64,000 bases of DNA from CAMYLR01 sp039588915 (GCA_039588915.1 JBDGYV010000004.1:39903-103902), one strand, 5' to 3'. Counted from the first letter of the stretch, positions 1 through 8,743 are shown. Numbers and translations: made by a program. Notes: generated from the sequence alone by a model not told the origin.

Positions 1-1665
1 GTGAGGCCCGCTTACAAGGTCGTGGACACCTGTGCCGGTGAGTTTGAAGCGCAGACGCCCTACTACTACTCGACGTACGACCCGGAGAGCGAAGTCAGGC
101 CGCTGGAGGGTCCCAAGACGATGATCCTCGGTGGCGGGCCAAACCGGATCGGTCAGGGGATCGAGTTCGACTACTGCTGCGTGCAGGCGGCGTTCGCGCT
201 GCGCGAGGCGGGCCACAAGGTGATCATGGTCAACTGCAACCCGGAGACGGTGTCGACCGACTACGACATCAGCGATCGGTTGTACTTCGAGCCGCTGACG
301 CTCGAGGACGTGAGCGCGATCGTCGAGTGCGAGCGGCCGGACGGTGTGCTCGTCCAGTATGGCGGCCAAACACCGCTCAAGTTGACCGGCCAGCTTCACA
401 CCAACGGCGTGGTGATCATCGGAACGTCGCCCGACTCGATCGATCGTTGTGAGGACCGCGATCGGTTTGCCCGGCTTCTCGAAGAGCTGGATCTCAAACA
501 ACCACGATCGGGCATCGCTCGCTCGGCGCCGGAAGTGCGCGCCGAAGCGGAACGCGTCGGATTCCCTGTGCTACTCCGACCCTCGTACGTGCTCGGCGGG
601 AGGGGAATGGTGGTCGTGCGTGACGCGGAAGCGCTCGAGCGATACCTGGCGACCAAACTGATCGTGAACGACGGTCCGCTCTTGATCGACGAGTTTCTCG
701 AGGCGGCCATCGAGTTCGATGTCGATGCGATCGCGGATGGCGACCGCGTGGTGATCGGCGGCGTGATGCAACACATCGAGGAAGCTGGTGTCCATTCCGG
801 GGACTCAAAGTGCATCCTGCCGCCGCACGACCTTGATCCCGATATCGATCACGCGATGCGCGAGCAGACGCGCCGACTGGGCCTCGAGCTCGGCGTAAGA
901 GGGTTGATGAACGTGCAGTTCGCGGTCCGCGACGGCGAGGTGTACGTGCTCGAGGTCAATCCACGGGCGTCGCGTACGATCCCGTTTGTTAGCAAGACGA
1001 TCGGCGTGCCGCTGGCTCGGCTGGGCGCCAAAGTCATGGTTGGCTCGTCGCTGGCCGAGCTGGGGTTGTTCGAGGATCCGACCCCAGCTGCCGTGGCGGT
1101 CAAGGCGCCGGTCTTTCCGTTCAACCGTTTTCCCGGCGCAGATCCGGTGCTCGGTCCGGAGATGTTGTCGACAGGGGAGGTCATAGGCCTGGCCGACGAT
1201 GCTCCGACCGCGTACCTGAAAGCGCTGCTCGGAGCCGGAGTCGATCTCGAGGCGGCGCTCCAACGCGGTGTGCTGTTCTCGCTCAACGACCGTGACAAGC
1301 CGGCCGGCGCCGAGATTGCGCATCGATTGACGGCCCGTGGGGTGACCATCCATGCCACGCGTGGGACACGCGAATACTTCGCCACCGCGGGCGTGCAGGC
1401 CGAGCTGGTGCTCAAGGTCGGGGAGGGGAAGCCCGACGCGGTGGGCGCCATTCAGGATGGGGATTTCGGGTTGATCGTGAACACCCCGTTGGGGCGGAAT
1501 TCCCCCTACGACGAGTTCGCGCTACGCCGGGCGGCGCTGGCCCAAGGGGTCCCCTGCGTCACCACGATCGCAGCGGCTGGTTTCGGGATCGAGGCGCTGG
1601 AGGCCGCCGCGCCCCACGCCGGCGTTCGCAGCCTTCAGGGGTGGATGGCCCAAGCGGTGAGTTGA
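1..1665 (+). CDS. carB: Carbamoyl-phosphate synthase large subunit, C-terminal half (5' end outside window)
   Basis: This is the second half of the large subunit that makes carbamoyl phosphate from bicarbonate, ammonia and two ATP for pyrimidine and arginine synthesis. The visible 554 residues begin in the linker before the second ATP-grasp unit; full CarB is about 1070 residues, so roughly half lies upstream of base 1. Seen: the conserved segment MILGGGPNRIGQGIEFDYCC near residue 41, the ATP-grasp stretch LRPSYVLGGRGM near 191, EVNPRASRTIPFVSK near 318, and a C-terminal allosteric MGS-like domain from about 430 (FSLNDRDK, GLIVNTP). The reading frame is open at base 1, so the GTG there is not evidence of a start. 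The stop codon overlaps the -35 box of the next gene's promoter. Confidence 0.97.
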   Translation: MRPAYKVVDTCAGEFEAQTPYYYSTYDPESEVRPLEGPKTMILGGGPNRIGQGIEFDYCCVQAAFALREAGHKVIMVNCNPETVSTDYDISDRLYFEPLTLEDVSAIVECERPDGVLVQYGGQTPLKLTGQLHTNGVVIIGTSPDSIDRCEDRDRFARLLEELDLKQPRSGIARSAPEVRAEAERVGFPVLLRPSYVLGGRGMVVVRDAEALERYLATKLIVNDGPLLIDEFLEAAIEFDVDAIADGDRVVIGGVMQHIEEAGVHSGDSKCILPPHDLDPDIDHAMREQTRRLGLELGVRGLMNVQFAVRDGEVYVLEVNPRASRTIPFVSKTIGVPLARLGAKVMVGSSLAELGLFEDPTPAAVAVKAPVFPFNRFPGADPVLGPEMLSTGEVIGLADDAPTAYLKALLGAGVDLEAALQRGVLFSLNDRDKPAGAEIAHRLTARGVTIHATRGTREYFATAGVQAELVLKVGEGKPDAVGAIQDGDFGLIVNTPLGRNSPYDEFALRRAALAQGVPCVTTIAAAGFGIEALEAAAPHAGVRSLQGWMAQAVS

Positions 1666-1689
1666 CAAGCGCTTGCGGCGACGTATCTT
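1662..1689 (+). promoter_or_regulatory. Sigma-70-type promoter for the HU gene
   Basis: TTGACA at 1662-1667 and TATCTT at 1684-1689, 16 bases apart. The -35 box contains the carB stop codon TGA. The expected start near 1696 leaves a leader of about 60 bases with a good ribosome site (AGGAGA near 1743). Read by eye only. Confidence 0.6.
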
Positions 1690-1754
1690 GGTCCGCGCTT
1701 CACGTCGATGACCGGATTTGGAGCCAACGACGGCGCGAGGACAGGAGAGAGACC

Positions 1755-2075
1755 ATGACTAAAGCCGACCTCGTCGAGCAGATTGCTGAGGCGACCGGGC
1801 TCACCAAGAAGGACACAGCCGTCGTCGTTGACGGCTTTCTCGAAGCGGTCAAACAGGCCTTGACCCGCGAGCAGAACATCGAAATTCGTGGTTTCGGGTC
1901 GTTCAAGGTCAAGCAGCGCAAGGCCAGGAAAGCCCGCAACCCAAGGACCGGTGAGGCGGTTCACGTCCCCGGACGGATGGTGCCGACCTTCAAGCCCTCG
2001 AAGGAGCTGAAGGAGCTCGTGATGCAGGGTGGCGCAACCGCATCCGAGGCCCCGTCACGCAAGCCGGTCTACTAG
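1755..2075 (+). CDS. hup: HU family histone-like DNA-binding protein
   Basis: A 106-residue nucleoid protein that binds and bends DNA as a dimer. It shows the full HU/IHF pattern: MTKADLVEQIAE start, helix pair, then the GFGSFKVKQRKARKARNP signature (about residues 46-63), the beta arm (RTGEAVHVPG) and VPTFKPSKELK. A short Ser/Pro/Lys tail extends beyond the usual 90-residue core. ATG 1755 is chosen because AGGAGA lies seven bases before it and the protein then begins exactly like other HU proteins. The reading frame is open further upstream, to 1641, but that stretch has no such support. It stands alone behind its own promoter, followed by tRNA-Arg. Confidence 0.96.
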   Translation: MTKADLVEQIAEATGLTKKDTAVVVDGFLEAVKQALTREQNIEIRGFGSFKVKQRKARKARNPRTGEAVHVPGRMVPTFKPSKELKELVMQGGATASEAPSRKPVY

Positions 2076-2125
2076 GCTAGAACCCGGGCGCACCGCCCGG
2101 TCGCAACTCAGTTTCCCCACCGACT

Positions 2126-2202
2126 GCGCCCGTAGCTCAGCTGGATAGAGCGACGGCCTCCGGAGCCGTAGGTCAGAGGTTCGAATCCTCTCGGGCGCAC
2201 CA
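2126..2202 (+). tRNA. tRNA-Arg, anticodon CCG
   Basis: A complete cloverleaf: 7-bp acceptor stem GCGCCCG/CGGGCGC, D-arm GCTC/GAGC, anticodon stem ACGGC/GCCGT with loop CTCCGGA (anticodon CCG), T-arm AGAGG/CCTCT with TTCGAAT. A discriminator follows and CCA is encoded at 2200-2202. It reads CGG codons. Confidence 0.96.
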
Positions 2203-2225
2203 CACACGTCGATGAATCCCCTCGT

Positions 2226-2254
2226 TTGACCAGATTCTTAGCCTCGATTAGGCT
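2226..2254 (+). promoter_or_regulatory. Candidate promoter for the small lipoprotein gene
   Basis: TTGACC at 2226-2231 and TAGGCT at 2249-2254, 17 bases apart. The TAnnnT shape of the -10 matches other candidate promoters in this window. The leader to the ATG at 2369 would be about 110 bases and holds a weak long-range inverted repeat (GGGTCCT 2269-2275, AGGACCC 2312-2318). Confidence 0.45.
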
Positions 2255-2368
2255 TGAAGCAGAGTCAAGGGTCCTCGCTTCCTCCGCGACGCCTTCCTAA
2301 CGACGCCACGAAGGACCCAAGATCGCCGAGCTCCTGAAGGGCGGAGCCCCACCCCAAGGAGACACACT

Positions 2369-2653
2369 ATGAGACTGCTCGGTCTAGCTCCTTCCTTATG
2401 GCTGATTTTGGCGCTGGCATGTCAGAGCGGATCCGGTGGAACTGGAGTTGCGACCTCGGGCGGAGAAGTTTCGAGCCCGGAACATGCCGCTTCGAGTCAG
2501 GACGAGGATCGGAACCGGGCAGCGGAACGGGAAGCTGCCGAGCGCTGGGCCGAGCGGGCCGCCGAACACGCAGCCAGAGAGCGCGCCATCCGCGAGCGCT
2601 GGCGAGAGCGAATCGACGAACAACAGCAAGCCCAAGCCGAGCGGTCAAGGTAG
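2369..2653 (+). CDS. Small lipoprotein with a charged Arg/Glu/Ala-rich helix
   Basis: A 94-residue protein of unknown function. Residues 1-18 form a lipoprotein signal peptide (hydrophobic WLILALAC, cysteine 18), so the mature chain should be lipid-anchored in the envelope. A Gly/Ser spacer follows. From about residue 45 to the end there is one long, highly charged segment dominated by R, E and A with AERWAERAAEHAARER-like spacing, predicted as a continuous helix or coiled coil. The start is supported by AAGGAGA about seven bases before the ATG. The next gene, an M49-like peptidase lipoprotein, follows after 93 bases, so the two may be co-transcribed. No family was recognised. Confidence 0.6.
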   Translation: MRLLGLAPSLWLILALACQSGSGGTGVATSGGEVSSPEHAASSQDEDRNRAAEREAAERWAERAAEHAARERAIRERWRERIDEQQQAQAERSR

Positions 2654-2746
2654 GGGAAGAAAACCGAGGAAGACGTCCCGAACAGGCAACCGCAGTAACC
2701 TGGCAATGCTCCGCGCGGAGGACCCCGCCGGAATAGGAGGTTAAAA

Positions 2747-4435
2747 ATGGCTCGTATTTCATTAGTTCCATCGATGGCCTTCACGGTCTTGCTTGCGGTT
2801 CTGGCCGGCTCCTGTACGGAGCCCGCCCGTGACGACGACTCGACCATGGACGAGTCGGCGACACCAGAGGCCGTCTCGCGCGTGCTCGGTCGGTACGTCA
2901 CGGTGCCCCTCACTGCCGACCTGAGCGGCCTACCTGACCACGAACGGGCGATGATTCCCCTCCTCATCGAGGCCGTCGAGCCCATGAACTCTGCGTTTTG
3001 GATGGAAGCCTACGGCGACCCCGGCGACATGCTCGGGGGCACGGGAGACGCCAACACGAAGCTGGCGCTAGAGGCGAACTTCGGACCTTGGGACCGCTTG
3101 GACGGCGATGCGCCCTTCCTGCCAGGCATCGGGGAGAAGCCGGCGGGAGCAAACTTCTACCCGGCCGACATGACCCGCGAGGAATTCGAAGCCGCTGCCG
3201 AAGCCGCTCCGGACGGAGGCACTGCGCTACGCAGCTTGTACACATTCGTTCGACGGGATGCCGCCGGAGAGTTGGAGGCCGTTCCGTACCACGTCGCGTT
3301 CGCCAGCGAGCACGCGCTCGCGGCCGAGAAGCTGCTGGCTGCCGCCGCGCTCACAACGGAGCCGGACGTCCGGGCGTACTTGGAGGCGCTATCGGCGGCA
3401 CTCCTCACCGATGACTATCGAGCCAGCGACCTCGCCTGGATGGACATGAAGGCGGGCGGACTCGACGTGGTCTTGGGCCCAATCGAGACGTACGAGGACC
3501 AGTTGTTCGGCCAGAAGGCGGCCCATGAGGGTTACGTGTTGGTCAAGGACCTGGTCTGGAGCGAACGACTCGGTCGCTATGCTACGATGCTGCCCGACAT
3601 GCAGCGCGGCATCCCGGTTCCGGACGCTTACAAGACGGAGACCCCCGGGTCGGATGCGGACCTGGGCGCGTACGATGTCGTGTACGTGGCGGGGCAGGCC
3701 AACGAGGGCGCAAAAACGATCGCCTTCAACCTCCCCAATGACGAGGAAGTACAGCTCCAGAAGGGTACTCGGCGGGTACAGATGAAGAACGTGATGCGGG
3801 CGAAGTTCGACTACATCCTTAGCCCGCTCGCGGACGTGTTGATTGCCGAAGACCAGCGGTCGCTGGTGACGTTCGACGCGTTCTTCGATAACACCATGTT
3901 CCACGAAGTCGCCCACGGACTCGGGATCAAGAACACGATCACGGGGGCGGGTACCGTGCGGGAGGCGCTCCAGGCGCATTATTCGCCCCTGGAGGAGGGG
4001 AAGGCTGACGTGCTCGGTCTTTACTTCGTGACCCGGCTATACGATCAGGGTGAAGCCATGGACGGGACCTTGGAGGAGCATTACGTGACGTTTATGGCAA
4101 GCATCTTTCGCTCCATCCGGTTCGGCGCGTCCAGCGCGCACGGGCGAGCGAACATGATGCGTTTCAACTTTTTCAAGGAACGCGGGGCGTTCACGCGGGA
4201 CCCGGCTTCGGGCACGTACCGCGTAAACATCGATCGGATGCAGGAAGCCATGAACGACCTGACCGAGCTGATCCTCACCGTGCAGGGTGACGGCGACCAC
4301 GAACGAGCCGGCGAGATCTTCGACGAGATGGGCACGATCGGGAGCGAGCTGCAGTCGGACCTCGACCGCCTCGCCGAACTCGAGGTACCCGTCGACCTGC
4401 TCTTCGAACAGGGACCCGACGTGCTGGCCCGTTAG
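2747..4435 (+). CDS. M49-like zinc metallopeptidase (dipeptidyl-peptidase III-related), envelope-anchored
   Basis: A 562-residue zinc peptidase related to the dipeptidyl-peptidase III family. The signal sequence ends in VLAGSC, with Cys23 a likely lipidation site, placing the enzyme in the periplasm or outer membrane. The zinc site is readable: HEVAH at residues 386-390, then EEGKAD at 416-421, the position of the second glutamate motif in M49 enzymes (EECRAE). Classical DPP III has HEXXGH; this protein has the shorter HEXXH form seen in a bacterial subgroup usually annotated as Zn-dependent hydrolase. An AGGAGG ribosome site lies six bases before ATG 2747. The gene ends 35 bases before a strong terminator. 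The substrate is unknown; small-peptide turnover is the family expectation. Confidence 0.85.
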   Translation: MARISLVPSMAFTVLLAVLAGSCTEPARDDDSTMDESATPEAVSRVLGRYVTVPLTADLSGLPDHERAMIPLLIEAVEPMNSAFWMEAYGDPGDMLGGTGDANTKLALEANFGPWDRLDGDAPFLPGIGEKPAGANFYPADMTREEFEAAAEAAPDGGTALRSLYTFVRRDAAGELEAVPYHVAFASEHALAAEKLLAAAALTTEPDVRAYLEALSAALLTDDYRASDLAWMDMKAGGLDVVLGPIETYEDQLFGQKAAHEGYVLVKDLVWSERLGRYATMLPDMQRGIPVPDAYKTETPGSDADLGAYDVVYVAGQANEGAKTIAFNLPNDEEVQLQKGTRRVQMKNVMRAKFDYILSPLADVLIAEDQRSLVTFDAFFDNTMFHEVAHGLGIKNTITGAGTVREALQAHYSPLEEGKADVLGLYFVTRLYDQGEAMDGTLEEHYVTFMASIFRSIRFGASSAHGRANMMRFNFFKERGAFTRDPASGTYRVNIDRMQEAMNDLTELILTVQGDGDHERAGEIFDEMGTIGSELQSDLDRLAELEVPVDLLFEQGPDVLAR

Positions 4436-4465
4436 GGCGTTGGGCCAGACAGCTTCTGAGGATTC

Positions 4466-4503
4466 AAAAAAAGAGGGGTCGCTGTTAGCGACCCCTCTTC
4501 TGT
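4466..4503 (+). terminator. Strong intrinsic terminator after the M49-like gene
   Basis: A 13-bp perfect stem (4471-4483 with 4487-4499; AAGAGGGGTCGCT on the left arm) with a 3-base loop. It is preceded by a run of seven A and followed by a short T-rich stretch. The flanking A and T runs would let it work in both directions, though no minus-strand gene ends here. Confidence 0.88.
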
Positions 4504-4654
4504 TTACGCGGGAACTCAATCGGTCGGGGGTTCACCTTCCTTTCATTGAGCCAGACCGAGTGCGACACTGTGTAAGGGTTTCCCTTGCGCTGTCTAAATG
4601 ATCAGGGTTTTCACCTCAAGCACATCAAGGTGATCGCCGTCGTCGAAGGCTAGA

Positions 4655-7318
4655 TTGCTTGCTCCGAGGATGATCGCACAGCCAGCCACTGACGCTGATC
4701 TCCCGTCGGGGACGGTCACGTTCCTTTTCACCGACATCGAGGGCAGCACTCGTTTGTGGGAGAAGGACGCCGCCCACATGAAGGCGAACCTCGAGCGCCA
4801 CGACCAGATCATCCTCGACACCGTTGATGCCCACGGTGGCCACGTTTTCAATACGGTGGGTGACGGATTTTGGACGGTGTTTGAGCGGCCGCCACAAGCA
4901 GTGGAAGCGGCGCTGACCATTCACCGTGATCTCGATCGGGAAGCCGAACGAGCCACGAATCCGCTGCGCGTTCGGGTAGCGATACACACCGGAGAGGCAG
5001 ACCAACGAGAGGGAGTTTACTCCGGGGCTACGGTGAGCCGAGTCGCCCGTCTTACCCCCGTGGCCCATGGTGGCCAGACGATCCTGTCCCGGACCGCGTG
5101 GGATCTGGTGCGCAACGCGCTGCCCGACGAAATGACGCTGCGCGACCTCGGCTACCACCGCCTCCCCGATCTCGAGTCTCCGGAACAGATCTACCAGCTT
5201 GAGCATCCCGGGCTCCGGTCGGAGTTCCCGCCGTTGAGATCGCTGGACACGATGCCCCACAACCTGCCCCTCCAACTGACAAGCTTCGTGGGTCGGGAAG
5301 CGGAGATCGAGGAAGTTCGGAAACTGTTGGCAGCCCATCGCGTCGTCACGCTTTCAGGAATCGGAGGTCAAGGCAAGACTCGCCTCGCGCTGCAATTGGC
5401 GGCTCAAGTGTTGAAGATGTTCCCGGACGGTGTCTGGTTCGTCGAACTCGCCAGACTTACCGATCCAGCGCGGGTTCCACAAGCTGTCGCGAACGCTCTC
5501 GGCGTACGTGAGGTGCCGGGACGTGACGTGGCCGACATGCTGATGCAGCACTTGTGTTCACAAACGGCTCTGATCGTGCTAGACAACTGCGAACATTTGA
5601 TCGACGCGAGCGCGGTGTGGGTCGAGACGGCGTTGCAGACAGCGCCACGGTTGAAAGTGCTGGCAACAAGTCGGGAGATGCTGGGAATCCCCGGGGAAGT
5701 GGTATTCGTGGTTCCGTCGTTAGCTGCGCCGGCCATCGGAATCGATCCGAAGGACACGTCTCCATCGGACCTGACTGCCTATGAAGCGGTCCAGTTGTTT
5801 GTCGAACGCGCTGCACTTGTAAAACCAGGTTTCGCTATTGATGGGAGCGCTCAATCGGTGGGTCAGATCTGTGCGCGGCTGGATGGAATCCCCCATGCGA
5901 TCGAGCTGGCCGCGGCGCGTGTTGCGGTTCTGTCGCCGGATCAGATCGCGGCGCGTCTCGACGACTGTTTTCAGCTTCTGGGAGTCGGCAGTCGTACGGC
6001 GTCGCCTCGTCATCAGACGCTTCGGGCGGTGATCGATTGGAGTCATGACTTACTAGAAGAGCAGGAACAGAGGTTACTGCGACGGCTGGCGGTCTTCGTT
6101 GGCGGTTGGACGCTGGAGGCCGCTGAAGAGATCTGGGGCGAGTCGGGGACCCTCGACCTTCTATCGCGGCTCGTCGACAAGTCTCTCGTCGTCGCCGAGC
6201 CGTCGGACGCGACAGGTATGCGCTATCGGCTACTGGAAACGACTCGACGCTACGCGCGCGAAAAGCTCGCTGCAGCGGGCGAGGGTGAAGCGATCGAGAG
6301 ACGACACCGGGACTGGACGCTCGCGCTCGTCGAGTCGGTCGATCTTGGATTCCCGGGTTCGGACGTCGCGCTGAGACTGGAGTCACTGGAGACCGAGAAC
6401 GACAACGTGCGCGCGGCGTTGGAGTGGAGCCTGGCGCGAAACGAATCTGAGCCGGCGCTTTGGATCGTTGCCTCGATGAAGCACTTCTGGAAGTCGAACG
6501 GTTTGTTGACTGAGGGGATCGAGTGGTGCAAGAGGGCGCTTGCCGCCGGCTCGGAGTTGAGCATAGCGAGGAGCCAGGCGCTGAGCGTTCTCAGCGCGCT
6601 TTCGTTTTTTCACGGCGATGTCGACCGCGCCCGTTCGGCGGCCGAGGAAGCGCTGACGATCGCGCGAGAGGTAGACGACACGCGGAGCCTGATGCTCGCG
6701 CTTTCAGCAGTCGCGAGGAACGCCTCGCTCAGTGAGAGCGACTACGAGATTGGAAGCGTCGCCGCCGACGAGGGATTGCGGTTGGCTCGGGAGCTCGGAA
6801 ATCGGGATTCGGAACTGGTCCTCCTCGTGAATCAGGGGGACGCCGATCGATACTGGGGACACCTGAAACGAGCGGAAGAGATGTACGAAGAGGCGCGAGC
6901 TCTGTGTCGCGCTTCGGAGAATCGGTATCGAGAAGTGGAGCTGCTGTTCAACTTGGGTCAGACAGCGCTCGCCATGGGGAACGCGGATGAAGCCGACCGA
7001 CGCTATCGACAATTGGAGCGGCTCACTACCGAGTTCCACCATCTAGCTGGCCGTTTGCAGGCGCTCATCGGCATGGCGGAAGTCTATGCGACCAGGGGTG
7101 CGCACGATCGGGCGGCGCGACTGCTGGGCGCCAGCGAGGCGGGACTAGAAACCCAGGGCCGAACGCTCGATCCCCCCGATCACCTGCTCTACGATCGCTC
7201 CGTTGCTGCGGCGCGAGAGACCCTTGGCGAACGAGCCTTCGCGGCCGCCTGGGCAGAGGGGGGCGAATTGACGCTCGACGAGGCGGTAGCCGAGGCGTTT
7301 GGGGACGCGCCTACCTAG
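4655..7318 (+). CDS. Class III nucleotide cyclase-like / STAND ATPase / TPR signalling protein
   Basis: An 887-residue three-part regulator. Residues 20-180 are a class III adenylate/guanylate cyclase homology domain; 205-500 a STAND-type NTPase with P-loop GIGGQGKT (235-242), Walker B-like ALIVLDNCEHL and winged-helix tail; from about 560 a helical TPR-like repeat region. Both metal-binding aspartates of the cyclase are present (FTDIEGST, D27; VGDGF, D70) and the transition-state arginine is kept (R132). The usual purine-selecting lysine before GDG is Asn66, and the conserved asparagine four residues before R132 is Ser128, so catalysis may be weak or altered. TTG 4655 has GAAGG five bases upstream; ATG 4670 is the alternative. 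The gene is monocistronic; ligand and output are unknown. Confidence 0.88.
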   Translation: MLAPRMIAQPATDADLPSGTVTFLFTDIEGSTRLWEKDAAHMKANLERHDQIILDTVDAHGGHVFNTVGDGFWTVFERPPQAVEAALTIHRDLDREAERATNPLRVRVAIHTGEADQREGVYSGATVSRVARLTPVAHGGQTILSRTAWDLVRNALPDEMTLRDLGYHRLPDLESPEQIYQLEHPGLRSEFPPLRSLDTMPHNLPLQLTSFVGREAEIEEVRKLLAAHRVVTLSGIGGQGKTRLALQLAAQVLKMFPDGVWFVELARLTDPARVPQAVANALGVREVPGRDVADMLMQHLCSQTALIVLDNCEHLIDASAVWVETALQTAPRLKVLATSREMLGIPGEVVFVVPSLAAPAIGIDPKDTSPSDLTAYEAVQLFVERAALVKPGFAIDGSAQSVGQICARLDGIPHAIELAAARVAVLSPDQIAARLDDCFQLLGVGSRTASPRHQTLRAVIDWSHDLLEEQEQRLLRRLAVFVGGWTLEAAEEIWGESGTLDLLSRLVDKSLVVAEPSDATGMRYRLLETTRRYAREKLAAAGEGEAIERRHRDWTLALVESVDLGFPGSDVALRLESLETENDNVRAALEWSLARNESEPALWIVASMKHFWKSNGLLTEGIEWCKRALAAGSELSIARSQALSVLSALSFFHGDVDRARSAAEEALTIAREVDDTRSLMLALSAVARNASLSESDYEIGSVAADEGLRLARELGNRDSELVLLVNQGDADRYWGHLKRAEEMYEEARALCRASENRYREVELLFNLGQTALAMGNADEADRRYRQLERLTTEFHHLAGRLQALIGMAEVYATRGAHDRAARLLGASEAGLETQGRTLDPPDHLLYDRSVAAARETLGERAFAAAWAEGGELTLDEAVAEAFGDAPT

Positions 7319-7343
7319 CCTTTACCTGCTGTTGTCTTGATGC

Positions 7344-7754
7344 TTAGTAGTCGTCGTCGTGATCGTCCTCGTGGTCGTCGTGGTGCTTCTTGTCGTAGTG
7401 CTTCTTGAACTCGACTAGGATCGCTTCACCGGCCTCATCGGACGGATTCTCCGGCAAGTGTACGACCGCGTCCGTCCAGAACGGCACGTTGGCTTCAGTC
7501 AGTGCATCAGCCGATGTCCCGTCGGGGGATTGCATCAGCCAAGTTTGAGTCGTCAGCGAAATGACCACGCCTGCCGGGTGCTCATGCATGACCGACTTCT
7601 CACCCGGTCCGTAATGAACCCGCAGCACGCGAGCCTGGTCATTCTCGAACACTAGCTTGTAGTGGTCCGGATCGACCGCGGTCGGATCTTGCGCCCACGT
7701 TGCCGAGGCCGATAGGGCTACGAGCAGGATCGAAAAGAGCGTTCGTACAAGCAC
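7344..7754 (-). CDS. Secreted cupin-like protein with a His/Asp-rich C-terminal tail
   Basis: A 136-residue exported protein. GTG 7754 is chosen because GGAGG lies six bases upstream and the protein then opens with a clean signal peptide (LFSILLVALSASATWAQ). The body carries the cupin pattern HYGPGEKSVMHEHPAGVVIS, with histidines placed to hold a metal, followed by the beta-strand-rich remainder. The last 18 residues (KKHHDDHEDDHDDDY and neighbours) are almost only H, D and K, a composition typical of transition-metal-binding tails. The family includes many small sugar- or metal-binding barrels with no assigned reaction, so no enzyme activity is claimed. The gene converges with the cyclase-STAND gene and diverges from the FkbM gene. 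Confidence 0.72.
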   Translation of the reverse strand: MLVRTLFSILLVALSASATWAQDPTAVDPDHYKLVFENDQARVLRVHYGPGEKSVMHEHPAGVVISLTTQTWLMQSPDGTSADALTEANVPFWTDAVVHLPENPSDEAGEAILVEFKKHYDKKHHDDHEDDHDDDY

Positions 7755-7781
7755 AGCGTACCTCCGTCTTGGGACCCAGGG

Positions 7782-7811
7782 TTGAACCGTCATCACCGTA
7801 GACAATAGACT
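7782..7811 (+). promoter_or_regulatory. Promoter giving a probable leaderless FkbM transcript
   Basis: TTGAAC at 7782-7787, 18-base spacer, TAGACT at 7806-7811. The ATG at 7818 lies only six bases after the -10, where transcription should start, and no Shine-Dalgarno is present. The mRNA would therefore begin at or next to the start codon. Confidence 0.5.
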
Positions 7812-7817
7812 GAGAGT

Positions 7818-8615
7818 ATGGGCACTGCCATTTCGCGCATTCTCTACAAGGTGCACGGCGTACTGACGGCAAACGAACTCACGCGAGGTCCCCAGCGTCG
7901 CCTGGCACGGAAAGCAAAAGCGGCCTTCAATGTGCCGGACGCGTACGGTGAGATCGTAAAGATCTGCCGGTTGCTACCTCCGGCAGCGATCCTCGACGTT
8001 GGGAGTCATCGTGGGGATACGATTGTCCGGTACCTCGATGAGTTCAGATCGATCCCTATTTATGGTTTCGAGCCCACCCCGGAATCGTTTCAATACCTCC
8101 AGCAACGGTTTGGTGGGTCCACCCAGGTGACCCTTCACAGCGTAGCCCTGTCGAACGAGAGTGGAGTGCACGAGTTCTTCTGCAACGTTGATGAGCAGAC
8201 AAACTCTCTCTTGGACAATGACGCTGAGAACCAGGAGTCCTTCGGGGAGGATACTACCCACGTGCAACGGATTGAAGTTCGCACGACTACACTCGATGAG
8301 TGGGCAGCCAAAGAGTTTCCGGACGGACGCTTAGTGCTCAAGGTAGACGTCCAAGGCGCGGAGGGGCTCCTCATCGAAGGGGGTCGCGAGACTATCCGCA
8401 ACCGCGTAATCGCGTTTTACAGCGAGGTAATGCTCTCTCCTATGTACAGCGGACAGACGGACTTTGGCGCGGTTCACCAACGCCTGACGATGGAGCTTGG
8501 TTTCGTCCTACGGGACATTTATCCATGTCTGCACAGCGACAGCGGCAAAGCGGTCCAGGCGGATGCCCTGTGGGTCAAACCGGAGGTTCTAGAGGCCTTG
8601 AGCGGCCCAGCGTAG
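7818..8615 (+). CDS. FkbM family SAM-dependent methyltransferase
   Basis: A 265-residue class I methyltransferase of the FkbM family, whose members O-methylate sugars or polyketides. The SAM-binding motif I is ILDVGSHRGDTIVRY (about 57-71); motif II-like IYGFEPTPESF follows, and the FkbM signature LVLKVDVQGAEGLLIEGG lies at about 173-190. There is no signal peptide or membrane span, so it acts in the cytoplasm. It is isolated from the polysaccharide genes further on, and the acceptor cannot be told from sequence. Its codon use and GC look a little lower than the surrounding housekeeping genes, consistent with an accessory gene. The region behind it contains only a gene remnant. Confidence 0.85.
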   Translation: MGTAISRILYKVHGVLTANELTRGPQRRLARKAKAAFNVPDAYGEIVKICRLLPPAAILDVGSHRGDTIVRYLDEFRSIPIYGFEPTPESFQYLQQRFGGSTQVTLHSVALSNESGVHEFFCNVDEQTNSLLDNDAENQESFGEDTTHVQRIEVRTTTLDEWAAKEFPDGRLVLKVDVQGAEGLLIEGGRETIRNRVIAFYSEVMLSPMYSGQTDFGAVHQRLTMELGFVLRDIYPCLHSDSGKAVQADALWVKPEVLEALSGPA

Positions 8616-8743
8616 GGAGTAGCCTACACCGAAACACCTAATCCCCGACTTACCCCCTTCAAACGCCACAACGTATCGCAGCGGATCGTTCCCCAAGTAG
8701 GAGTTCGACTCCAGAACACCACAGGGAAGATGCCGCGAAACGA

